From assembly GCA_947683425.1 (NCBI GenBank), contig CANTUQ010000014.1, positions 620,001 through 684,000 on the forward strand: 64,000 nucleotides of DNA, read 5' to 3'. Source of the DNA: Excoecaria cochinchinensis. Its lineage: Eukaryota > Streptophyta > Magnoliopsida > Malpighiales > Euphorbiaceae. Within the stretch, counting starts at the first letter, position 1. Each line of letters opens with the position of its first letter. The position numbers and the translations under genes are program-made. Below, one piece after another: positions 17,270-27,634 of the stretch. The notes below the pieces were generated by a model. The model had not been told where the DNA came from and ran no database searches. It was given only the letters and a program-made list of their open reading frames with translations.

Positions 17270-20200
17270 TGTAACATCCTGAAAATAACCCTAGTATTAT
17301 TGAGTGTGATTAGTGTGATTAAGTGAGTGTAAAATTAGGGTTTACAGATTTGGACTTAATTGAAAATATGAACTAGGGACCCAATTGAAAAGAAATAAAA
17401 TATTGTAGTGGCTGAATTGTACTTTGCATGATTAACTAGCAAATGATGATTTATTAGTGTAATGGCTGTTAATTAAGTTAATCAAAGTTAGTGGATTCAG
17501 CTGGATGTTAGTGGAGTCCAAGTGGAATGTGCTAGGGCAGCCACCTAGCTTAAACACACCCAAAGCTTGACACCTCACACTTACATGCAAGCATGAGGTG
17601 GATTAGTGAGTAAACCTGTCCTTTTGTTCCTTGATTCAGCCATTTTAATCCCTTGATCCGACCCTCTCTCTCTAAAAGTTTACCTTCCTTTTGTCTCTCT
17701 CTTTTAATTGTTCTTTGATTATGAAGTCCTAAGAATGAGATAGAGATAAGTTAGAAGAAGAATAATTGATTCGGAAGGTATGTAAACATGTAGATTATCT
17801 CCTCCATCTTCATCTATTTCTGATTTTATTATTAAGATTATGAGTATAGTCTAATGGACTTGTATGTGTTATGAGTTGAAGAGCCAAGTAGAGATGGAAA
17901 GGGGAAATAGAAAGTGATATAGAAGAGTAGAGGAAGGAGTGCTCCAAGAGGTTTGGGATATATATGTGTGTTATGTGTTAATTTTGCTCAAGTGTATGTG
18001 ATGGCTATTTAGCTTAAATGTGTTATTAATATTAAATATGTGATTTATGGAATTGAGCATGATTATGAACTTTGATGGAAGTGTATTTGAATGTGTATTT
18101 CCATGTGATGAGTAAGGAACCATGGAATTAGCATCATAAGTGAACCAGCTCTAACTATTGATTGTGTTAACTTGTCTTGGAAGCTTATACTGACCCCCAT
18201 GACTTGTTTATTGTGTACGTTGAGTTTTACAACTCCAAAAGGGGTGAGACCAATTGAATTATAACCATAAGAGCCGTGAATTTAAATGTCCTAGAAATAT
18301 CTCTGTTGATTTGAGGACTCTAAGGTCTTAAAAATTGACCATAACCGTAGATGAAATTCTGTAGGAGGGCTTCTGGAACCAGTTGTCTTCTTTTGACCAT
18401 AACTCCTTTATTATAAATCCAATTGACCTGAAACTTGCTCCATTTGAAAGATACGACATAGTGGAACAAATTTTATGAAGGGACCTTTGCCGAAAATTGA
18501 GAGTAAGACATCCGTTTGGGCTGTACAAAATTGTAGTGTGAACCAGTCTCGAAAGTTAGCTTTTGTTTTGCTTGATTTAGTATGTCACGATGGCAACCAA
18601 TTCATTACCACCATGACTAGTGCCCAGAGAGGGCAGAATCGCTTATAAATGGACCTCATGGTGACAACCAAGTGGTTACCACCGTGACCCCTCCTTGTTT
18701 TGTCTATTTAGGGTGTTTTTCTTCCCGAAATGCACCCGAACTTCATCACGAGTTCCCATAACTTGTCCAATACATATTTATCATTGTAAAATGATTATCT
18801 TAAGCATGTTGAATTATGCATACTAATATATATATAAATATGTATGAGCTATAAGTGTTCTAAGTGTGATGAATTAAGTATGTGAATGCGAATATGATAA
18901 ATCATGAATGCGATTATGATAAATCATGAATGCGAATGCTATAGTTTTGAATGCGAATATGTATAGTCTTGAATATGAATGCGTACAACAAGGATGTGAA
19001 GGTGTATAAGTGTAAATGTGAATGCGTATAACCATGAACGTGCTAATGCATATATATCAGTATATCCATGTGTAAATTAAGTATGATAAATCTTGAATGA
19101 TGATGTGTATTAACAAGCATATATTTTAAATATCTTGAGCATGGTGAACCATGTATGCAATGATATGCATATAGAGTTACATGTGAAAGAGTTTAGAATG
19201 ACATGTATGTATGTATAGTAAGATATGAAGTAGATTACATGACTAGCATGGGTTTAAATAAATCTATATGAATGGCCATACATGTTTTGATATGGGATAA
19301 TGGTTATAAGCCTTAGATGCTTATACAAGTGGATAGATAGGCATGCTTATAAAGGGTTAGATGATTTGCAGCTGCTAGATGTTTGGCACTGATGGGTGTC
19401 TATATGTTTGGCATCGACGGATGTCTAGATGTTGATACTTAAAGTATCTAGATGTTTGGGACTATGGTCTCTAGATGACTTGAGACTATGGTCTCTAGAT
19501 GTTTTGGTACTATTACTTGGTATCTACATGTATCCGTATCCACTTATGTTATGACATTGGGCTAAATGTAAAATGTAAAAGTATATGAATTGTTGTTACA
19601 TGTACAAGAGATGCTGTTACATGCATAAGAAAGGTTATGTATAAGCTGAATGTCTAGATGTATAAATGACAGTATATGAAAGGTAAAGTTATGATATCAA
19701 AAATGACATGTATATGAAATGATATATGTATGTGTCTATATGTACATGATGCTATAGGTGAATGCTAGAAGTTGCATAATTGCTATATGAATATAAATGC
19801 TTATGGTTGACTTTAATGTTAACTAAACGATGCATGTTACTTCGACAGAAGTCTGTATTATATGTGATATCCCCACTTAGCGATTTCGCTTAGCACGGGT
19901 GTTTTCTCGTGTAGGTTTATAGGTTCGGAGGGTTGCACATCTGCAAGGTCATGGCCACTAGGAGTATATATTGAAGTCTTTTTGTATATGGCATAGTTTT
20001 GTATACATGTTCTAGCATTTTGTATAGCTTGGCATATGTAAATGTAAAATGACTTTTGTATAGGATATGTATTTGGCAAAGCAATTTTGTATAAGATATG
20101 TAAACGAAATGTAAACGTAAAGTAAATGTTATAACGTAAAAGAACAGTTTCATTTTGAATATATAAATGAATATAAGAGTTTACTTTTTGGTATGTTTTA

Positions 20201-20293
20201 GTTATATATAAGGCGATTATTCCGCTGCATGGGATTGCATGATTTTATCTTCGCTTTCACATGAGTGTTCTGTATGTGTATGAGTGCGTAGCG
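17270..20293 (+). repeat. E (left part): solo chromovirus-type LTR, split by element C
   Basis: Starts TGTAACATCCTG. Its last bases are TAGCG (20289-20293), the target duplication of element C. It resumes after C and ends GGGGCGCCACA at 30232. AATCT flanks it on both sides (17265-17269 and 30233-30237), so this is a genuine insertion of about 3.06 kb. It lacks internal coding sequence and is therefore a solo LTR. The conserved hairpin block is at 19870-19912. No coding sequence seen. Confidence 0.9.
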
Positions 20294-21267
20294 TGTCACA
20301 CCCCGTTTGCCCCCTAGTAGAATGAGCCTGTCTGTATGTGTAAGCATTTGCATGTGTTCGGCATATCATAAGGGTATTTTGGTAAAAATGCATGTTTTTG
20401 GGTTTTGTTAGTATGTGGGTGCATATAGGGCATTAGGGTGTGAATTATTTGGGTAACAGTTGTGTGCATTTGAGCATATCATTTTATGGTGTTTTAAGTT
20501 GGGATATGCTTGTGTGTGTGTGCGCGTACCATTGTAGGGTGTGCATTTATTGGGAGTGCATTAGGTGTGTGTAGTGCATGTTACTGTGGTGTGAGTGGTT
20601 AGCTTCACCAATAGGAAATGGACACATGCTTAGGGCAAAGAAAAGAAAAAGAAAAAGGAAAGAAAGAAGGGAAAATAGCAGATTCACGTTTCTCATTCCC
20701 TCACCTTCTTCTTCTTCATTTTCTTTATTCTAAGAATTGTGGTGTGGATTCAAGCTTGTATTGGTGGAGTTAATCATCTCTTTGCATTTTGCTGGTAAGT
20801 CACTGCATTCCTCATCTTATTTTCCATTTGTTTTCATCTCCTTCTTCCTCTTTGGGTTTAGATTTAACTTAGGGTTTTTATTTGGTTGTTCTTGGTGTGT
20901 TGATTTTTAGTTGATCTCCCTCGCGATCCGAAGGGCAAGGAGATCGCTGGACCTAGTGGAGCCAAGTGATTAAAGATTAGAATCTCAGGTTTGGGATTTA
21001 TTTGATAATCTTGTTTGATTTTGAGTTTACTGTAAATTTTAGGGTTTGTGTTCTTGAGGAACTTGAATGCATATCTACTTGATTTGGTTGTTTTAAATGC
21101 TGAATTGAGTTGTAATTATGTGGTTTATACTGTATGAGATGTTTGCTGGAAGGTAAGAACTGATTTGTGTGATTTTGATTCAAGTTTGGAGTTGATTTCT
21201 GTATTTCTGGGAAATTCTGAAAAACCGTGTTACTGTAAAAAATTCCAGTTTTACTGTTTTGCTGTGT

Positions 21268-21712
21268 CTGTCACGTGACTAGCCATGAAGAGAAGCAAGT
21301 CACGAGACGTGACTTCCAGTCACGACTCGTGACCTGTTTGATTGAAGCCAGTCACGAGTTGTGACTGCCTGTCACAACTCGTGACCAGCCGAGGTAGCCA
21401 GTCACGAGGCGTGACTTCCAGTCACGACTCGTGACCGGCCAGTGTAGGTAGTCACGGGTAGTGACCCCCAGTCACGACCCGTGACCAGCCAAAAGAAGGA
21501 AGCCAGTCATGAGACGTGACTCCCAGTCACGACTCGTGACCAGCGAGAGGAAAGGGGGCAAGTCACATCACGTGACCAGCAGCAGAGCCAGTCACGAGAC
21601 GTGACACCCAGTCATGACTCGTGACAAGCATGAGTGAAGGCGTGACCAGCCTTGTGAGGAGGCCAGTCACGAGTTGTGATGCCAGTCACGACTCGTGACC
21701 AGCCAACCTCGT
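21268..21712 (+). repeat. Array of imperfect palindromes in element C 5' LTR
   Basis: About fifteen copies of a short inverted repeat, best forms GTCACGACTCGTGAC and GTCACGAGACGTGAC, separated by CC, CCAG or GCCAGC-type spacers of variable length. GTCACGTGAC occurs at the left end. The array recurs in the 3' LTR (about 28577-29017), in D (about 30840-31110, degenerate) and on the minus strand in solo LTR L (about 60878-61322). Confidence 0.9.
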
Positions 21713-22438
21713 CGGTCACCCCGTTCGGCTTATTTTCTGAAATTTTCCGATTTTTAACTCAACATTGAATTCCGTAATTCTTCCGAATGGGCTTCTATTA
21801 CTGTATGATGCATGTTATACTTTTATATGCTTTGATATGAGAGATACCATGATTCTTCACATGAATTATATGTTATATTCTGAAATATGATTTGAATGGC
21901 ATATAACCTGCTAGAGTCAAGTAAGTGGATAGTTAGGCATGCCTAATAGAGTCTTTTAGCTGCAGCCCATAGTTTCGTTTGGACCCCAATCAGGTCCCCG
22001 TTTGGTTCCTCGCGAACCCTATTATGTGTAAGGATCTTGCTTAAGGTCCCTTTCTAAAATGATTTGTAAAAGTTAAAAGTGACATGGTTTTATCGATTCG
22101 TACCCGTAAGGTACTGTCTGTAATCGGCTCGTACCCGTAAAGTACTATCTGTTCACTCGTTATCCACTACCCAGAGTCAGCAGGTGTTCTTTTGATGTTC
22201 GATTGATTGCTCTACTCTTATGACTATATACATGTGATATTTGCATGAGTACATTGATGAAATGTATGTTCAACTAATATGGAAATGAATATGAATTTGA
22301 AATGCCGAATGTATGGCTTTTAATTGTGAGCATGTTCTTATGAATTATGTTATGAGCTATTGCATTTTGCCATTGTGAATGTGTTTCGCCTTGACGACCA
22401 TTGTGAATGGCCGTTCATATTTTATGTGTGATTCCCCA

Positions 22439-22477
22439 CTAAGCGTTTATCGCTTAGCACGGTGTTTTTACCCGTGC
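22439..22477 (+). promoter_or_regulatory. Conserved double stem-loop in element C 5' LTR
   Basis: CTAAGCG-TTTAT-CGCTTAG (22439-22457) is followed directly by GCACGG...CCGTGC (22457-22477). Counterparts occur in E (19876-19912), the C 3' LTR (29749-29787), J (44006-44044), and on the minus strand in D (about 16895-16935) and L (58699-58737). Stem bases covary in places. A further stem CCATT-GTG-AATGG lies about 35 bp upstream in C, J and L. Function unknown; RNA-level processing or packaging is a guess. Confidence 0.65.
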
Positions 22478-22885
22478 AGGTGCGGAAGGAGTTTTACTTT
22501 GTGAGAGAGTCACCGCCATCAAGCCAACATAGAAGGTTTTAGTGTAGGGCTGAGTTTTGTAATCTTTGATGATTCTTTTTGAATTGAACTCTCATGTATC
22601 AGTTTTGCTTCAACTTCCGCTGTTATACTTATATTTTTGGATATGTAATATCTTTTGTATTAGCTAGTTGATCAGGACATTATTGTAATGGTTTGTTATA
22701 TTAATGTATGATTAGCTATTGCTTTCTTTTCCTTAAAGTTTTTAATTATCTCATGTTTCTGTATATATGGTTTGAATGAATGTATGATTTACTTTGTATC
22801 TGTTTGGTGACACCTTTACTCGTACGGCGTCTCACTCCCTATCGGATGGGATTGCCTACGTATGGGTAGGGGGTGTTACAGTTTT

Positions 22886-22898
22886 TGGTATCAGAGCC
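22886..22898 (+). other. Element C primer-binding site (initiator Met-tRNA type)
   Basis: TGGTATCAGAGCC, five bases after the 5' LTR. It matches the well-known plant initiator-methionine tRNA 3'-end complement used by many Copia and chromovirus elements. Confidence 0.9.
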
Positions 22899-23002
22899 TA
22901 GGTTTAGGCATTTCTGGGTGTTGTTGTTGTTATTTTGAGTTGCTTAGATGTGTATGTGTCTAGATCTGTGTTGGCTGATGCGGGTGTTTCTTGTTTGTTT
23001 AG

Positions 23003-23860
23003 ATGGATTCTAATTCTGCTCATGGTGCGCTTGAGGAATCCGCCGAGAGTGTGAATCCTCCAGCTGTAGATCCGTCTGTTTCTGTCACTGTGTCGGCTCA
23101 GCATATTAGGGTCCAGCCCGAGGCCGCAGCCATGCCTTTTGAGGCTATGTTCAGATTGCATCAGGTCATGGCTCGGGTTTTGGAGAGAGTGACTGCTCCT
23201 AGAGCCCCTATTGAGAGTTTGAGAAGAGCTGGTGTTGAGGATTTTTATGGTACTGGACTAGATGAGTCTGAGTTAGCTGAGAAGTGGCTTGATAAGGTAA
23301 AGAGATCATTAAAGGAAGTCAGGTGTCATCCCGATCAGCAAGCAGAGTGTGCTTTGGCATTGCTTCAGGGGTCAGCTTATGAATGGTGGGAATTGGTTAG
23401 TAGGCAACCTCAGATGCCTGATCCAGTTACATGGGATTTCTTCAGTGAGGAGTTTACTAGGAAGTTTGTGACTCAAGCTTATAGGGATGCGAGATGGGCG
23501 CAGTTTTTGAGTTTGAGGCAGAGGGCCATGTCAGTTTCAGATTATGAGAAGGAGTTCAATAAGTTGTCTTGCTATGCTCCGCGTGGGGTTATGACAGATG
23601 ATTTCAGATGCAAGCATTTTGAGGCGGGATTGAATGAGTCTTTGAAGATTGCCTTGATTTCTTTGATGTGTATGCCTGGGATTAGTTATTATCAGATTGC
23701 AGAGGCCGCCATGAGGGCAGAGAAGTCGGAATCTTTGCTTAGGGAAAGAGCTCAGCGAAGGAATTCAGCTAGAGGTAGTTCTTCTTCATCTTCGGGTAAG
23801 AGATCTAGAAACCCGCAAGATGAGCCAGCAGCTGGTTCAGCTTCTAGAGGTAGAAGATAG
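23003..23860 (+). pseudogene. gag: Element C gag, N-terminal and capsid part, ended by TAG
   Basis: 285 codons from ATG 23003. The N-terminal part is low complexity. A Retrotrans_gag-type helical domain follows (ESELAEKWLDKVKRSLKEV, then EWWELVSRQP, then SVSDYEKEFNKLSCYAPRG). A Ser/Arg-rich linker precedes TAG at 23858-23860. The zinc knuckle lies in the same frame after the stop, so this is one interrupted gag rather than a natural end. The stop sits where a CAG codon fits the family. Confidence 0.88.
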
Positions 23861-25111
23861 GGTTCTACAGCAGTATCTGGTTCTGGCAGAGGTGGTAGAT
23901 CAGATGTTATACCTATTTGTATGAATTGCAGCAAGGCTCACCGGGGTGAGTGTAGGTGGCTCACTGGTGGATGTTTTAGATGTGGGAGCACCGAACACCG
24001 TGTAGCTAGTTGTCCCCAGATGAGTGAGGATTCAGGACCTCAGGGAGGAGCTAGCAGAGTTGGATCGAATGCTTCTCAGGCTGCTAGAGGTAGAGGTAGA
24101 GGTCGAGGCGGTCGGCCTAGAGATGGAGCTGCTTCTAAGACTGTTGAGCGTCCTCCTCAGGTTGCCACTAGAGCTTATGCTGTGAGAGCCAGAGAGGAGC
24201 AGGATGCGCCTGATGTTATTGCTGGTAAGTTCCTACTCCATGACACTGAATTGTATGCTCTAATTGACCCTGGTTCCACACACTCATACTTGTGCACAGA
24301 TAAAATTGTTGATAAGTTGCATGTGGTTGATCAGTTAGATTATGAGATTTGTGTGACCAGTCCATTAGGGCATAGTGTCAGTGTGAGTAGAGTCTTTAGG
24401 AGTTGTCCTTTGATGGTTGAGGGAGTTGTGCTTCCAGCAGATTTGATTGAGTTGCCTTTCAGAGAGTTTGATCTGATTCTGGGTATGGACTGGTTGGGTA
24501 AGCATCGGGCTATAGTTGATTGCCATAGGAAGACAGTTGTGCTACGGGATAGATGTCAGTCTCCTGTGTTTATGAAAGGTTTGGGTGCTAGTTCTTTGAA
24601 TAATGTGATTTCTGCGATGCAAGTAAAGAGATTTATCAGGAAAGGTTATGAGGCTTTTCTAGCAGTTGTGTTGGATTCCAAGAGAGATCAGGTTCAGATT
24701 GAGGATATTCCTGTAGTGCGGGAGTTCAGTGATGTGTTCCCGAGCGAGTTGCCTAGTTTGCCTCCTGAGAGAGAGGTTGAGTTGCCCATTGAGATTATGC
24801 CGGGTACCACACCTATTTCGAGAACACCTTATCGGATGGCTCCTGTAGAGTTGAGGGAACTTAAGACTCAGTTACAAGAACTATTGGATAAGGGGTTTAT
24901 TCGACCTAGCATATCTCCTTGGGGAGCTCCAGTTCTGTTTGTTAAGAAGAAAGATGGATCTCTGCGGATGTGTATTGACTACAGGCATATAAATAAGGTC
25001 ACAGTGAAGAATAAGTATCCGTTGCCTAGGATTGAGGATTTGTTTGATCAGATTCGGGGTGCAGGTGTGTTCTCTAAGATAGATATTCGATCAGGGTACT
25101 ATCAGCTTTGA
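23861..25111 (+). pseudogene. pol: Element C gag zinc knuckle, protease and N-terminal RT
   Basis: Same frame as gag. Zinc knuckle CFRCGSTEHRVASC (CX2CX4HX4C) near 23972-24013; RG/GR-rich linker; aspartic protease LIDPGSTHSY near 24255; reverse transcriptase from VELPIEIMPGTTPISRTPYR, with SPWGAPVLFVKKKDGSLRMC and IDYRHINK. TGA at 25109-25111 interrupts the DIRSGYYQL(R) motif, where the family has arginine, consistent with CGA to TGA. Confidence 0.9.
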
Positions 25112-26926
25112 GTTCAGGATGCAGATGTGGTTAAGACTGCATTTCGGACTAGGTATAGCCACTATGAATTTCTTGTGATGCCGTTTGGTTTGACCAATGC
25201 TCCAGTGGCTTTTATGGATTTGATGAACTGTGTGTTTAGGCCATACTTAGATCGATTTGTAGTAGTGTTCATTGATGACATCTTGGTGTATTCCAAGAAT
25301 GAGAGTGAGCATGAGGAGCATCTTCGATTGGTTTTGCAGATGTTGAGAGAGCACCAGTTGTTTGCCAAGCTTAGCAAGTGTGATTTCTGGCTTCGAGAAG
25401 TGTCATTCTTGGGTCACATTGTTTCAGCTAGGGGTATTCAGGTAGATCCGACCAAGATTGAGGCGATTGTTGATTGGAAAGCGCCTAGAAATGTTCAGGA
25501 AGTGAGGAGTTTCCTTGGTTTGGCAGGGTATTATCGTCGTTTTGTTAAGGGCTTTTCTGTGATTGCCGCTCCGATGACTAGATTGTTGAGGAAAGGAGTC
25601 AGATTTGAGTGGTCAGATAGATGCCAGGCTTGTTTTGACCAGTTAAAGCAGTTGCTTATTGAGGCTCCTATTCTTACTCAACCCATCTCGGGTAAAGAGT
25701 TTGTTATTTATAGTGATGCTTCGGGTGTTGGCCTTGGATGTGTTTTAATGCAAGAAGGTAAGGTTGTGGCTTATGCTTCTCGTCAGTTAAAGCCACACGA
25801 GAGGAACTATTCGACGCATGATCTTGAGTTAGCAGCTGTGATCTTTGCCTTGAAGATTTGGCGTCATTATCTTTATGGAGAAAAGTGTAGGATCTTTTCG
25901 GACCATAAGAGCTTGAAGTACTTCCTCACACAGAAAGAGTTGAACATGAGACAGCGCAGTTGGCTTGAGTTATTTAAGGACTACGACTGCATTGTGGATT
26001 ACCATCCTGGTAAGGCCAATGTAGTCGCTGATGCTTTGAGTCGGAAGTCAGTTTCAGCCTTATTCCTGAGGCGGTTCAGATGGAGGTTTGGTTTTGATGG
26101 GGCTTTGCTTGCCCAGTTGCGTGCGAGGCCTACCTTGAGACAGAGGATTGTGGTTGCTCAGAGGAATGATCAGAGGCTTCAGCGGATTGTGCAAGAGGTC
26201 AGATCGGGTAAGCAGTTAGAGTTCTCAGTTCAGGATGAGGTGCTTATGTTCAGAGATCGCTTATGTGTGCCAGAGTCTGAGGATTTGAGGAGACAGCTTA
26301 TGAGTGAGGCGCATAGTACAGTTTTTACTATACATCCTGGCAGTGAGAAGATGTATCGAGACATGAAACAGTTTTATTGGTGGTCCGGTATGAAAAGAGA
26401 CATCGTGGATTTTGTTTCCAAGTGCTTGACTTTTCAGCAGGTGAAGGCCGAGCATCAGGTTCCTTCGGGATTGCTTACGCCTTTATCCATTCCTGAGTGG
26501 AAGTGGGATGATATCGCCATGGACTTTGTTTCTGGTTTGCCTTTGACTCAGAAGAAGCATGATTCAGTTTGGGTAATAGTGGATCGGCTTACAAAGTCAG
26601 CTCATTTTCTGCCAGTTAGAGTGGACTACTCGATGGATAGATTGGCCAGTATCTATGTGGATGAGATCGTTCGGTTACATGGAGTGCCTTTGTCCATAGT
26701 TTCAGATCGGCATCCGAGGTTTACTTCCAAGTTTTGGAAAGAGTTGCAGAGAGCTTTAGGCACCAGGTTGAACTTCAGTACAGTATTCCATCCTCAGACC
26801 GATGGTCAGTCAGAGCGGGTCATTCAGATTCTGGAGGATATGATGAGGGCTTGTGCCTTGGATTTTCCGGGTAGTTGGGAAAGATATGTATCGCTGATGG
26901 AGTTTGCCTACAACAACAGTTTTTAG
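25112..26926 (+). pseudogene. pol: Element C RT catalytic part, RNase H and integrase core
   Basis: Continues in frame. RT: KTAFRTRYSHYEFLVMPFGL and catalytic FIDDILVYS near 25270. RNase H: IYSDASGVGLGCVL near 25710, then ELAAVIFALKIWRHYL and FSDHKSLKYF. Integrase: zinc domain near 26320-26450 whose final CxxC reads CLTF, so one zinc-binding cysteine is lost. Core D,D,E: MDFVSGLP near 26520, SIVSDR near 26696, DGQSERV near 26802. TAG at 26924-26926 follows YNNSF, where glutamine is usual. Confidence 0.92.
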
Positions 26927-27370
26927 TCGAGCATCGGTATGGCACCATGTGAGGCTTTGTACGGTCGTCAGTGTAGGACTCCAGTTTATTGGACCGAGCT
27001 ATCCGAGAGATCAGTGATTGGGCCAGAGTTGGTTCGAGATACTGAAGAGAAGATCAGAGTGGTGCAACGAAATCTGAAGGCAGCCAAGGATCGACAGAAG
27101 TCTTATGCCAATCTGAAGAGGAAAGACTTGCATTTTGAGATCGGGGACAAAGTTTTCCTTAAAGTTTCACCTTGGAGGAAAGTGCTTCGGTTTGGAAAGA
27201 AGGGTAAGCTTAGTCCTCGTTTCATTGGTCCTTATGAGATTTTGGCTAAGGTAGGACCTGTAGCCTATAGATTGGCGTTACCGATGGAGTTAGCAAAGTT
27301 GCACGATGTGTTCTATATTTCGATGCTTCGTCGGTACAGATCAGATCCTTCGCATGTTCTTTCAGTTTAG
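26927..27370 (+). pseudogene. pol: Element C integrase C-terminal domain (GPY/F)
   Basis: In frame with the preceding part: APCEALYGRQCRTPVYW, a long helix, then LSPRFIGPYEILAKVGPVAY, the GPY/F module near 27205-27270, and LHDVFYISMLRRY. TAG at 27368-27370 stands where the family has Q in SVQDIQ-like context. Confidence 0.88.
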
Positions 27371-27634
27371 GATATTCAGGTTCAGCCAGATTTCTCCTAT
27401 GATGAGGAACCGCAAGCTATTCTAGCCCGAGAGGTGAGGCAATCGAGAAGTAAGCAGATTCCTTTGGTAAAAGTATTGTGGATTCATCATGGAGTCGAGG
27501 AAGCGACTTGGGAACCAGAGGAGTCGATGAGAGCTCAGTATCCGCAGTTGTTCAATTCAGGTGAGAATTTCGAGGACAAAATTCTTATAAGTAGGGGAGA
27601 GTTGTCACACCCTGTTTGCCCCCTAGTAGAATGA
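27371..27634 (+). pseudogene. Element C chromodomain
   Basis: In-frame C-terminal extension of integrase. KVLWIHHGVEEATWEPEES (about 27466-27525) is the classic chromodomain core, including the aromatic WEPE segment, then RAQYPQLF. The domain is believed to guide chromovirus integration to particular chromatin. The frame runs across the polypurine tract and stops about 30 bases into the 3' LTR. Confidence 0.92.
27588..27602 (+). other. Element C polypurine tract
   Basis: Purine-rich TAAGTAGGGGAGAGT directly before the 3' LTR TG, after the TTTCGAGGACAAAATTCTTA motif typical of this chromovirus clade. Confidence 0.85.

Larger units (their letters stand above)
20294..22880 (+). repeat. Element C 5' LTR
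   Basis: 2587 bp, TG...CA. Contains the GTCACGACTCGTGAC-type palindrome array (about 21268-21710) and the conserved hairpin block (about 22391-22480) roughly 400 bp before its 3' end. No TATA box is obvious to me. Confidence 0.95.
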
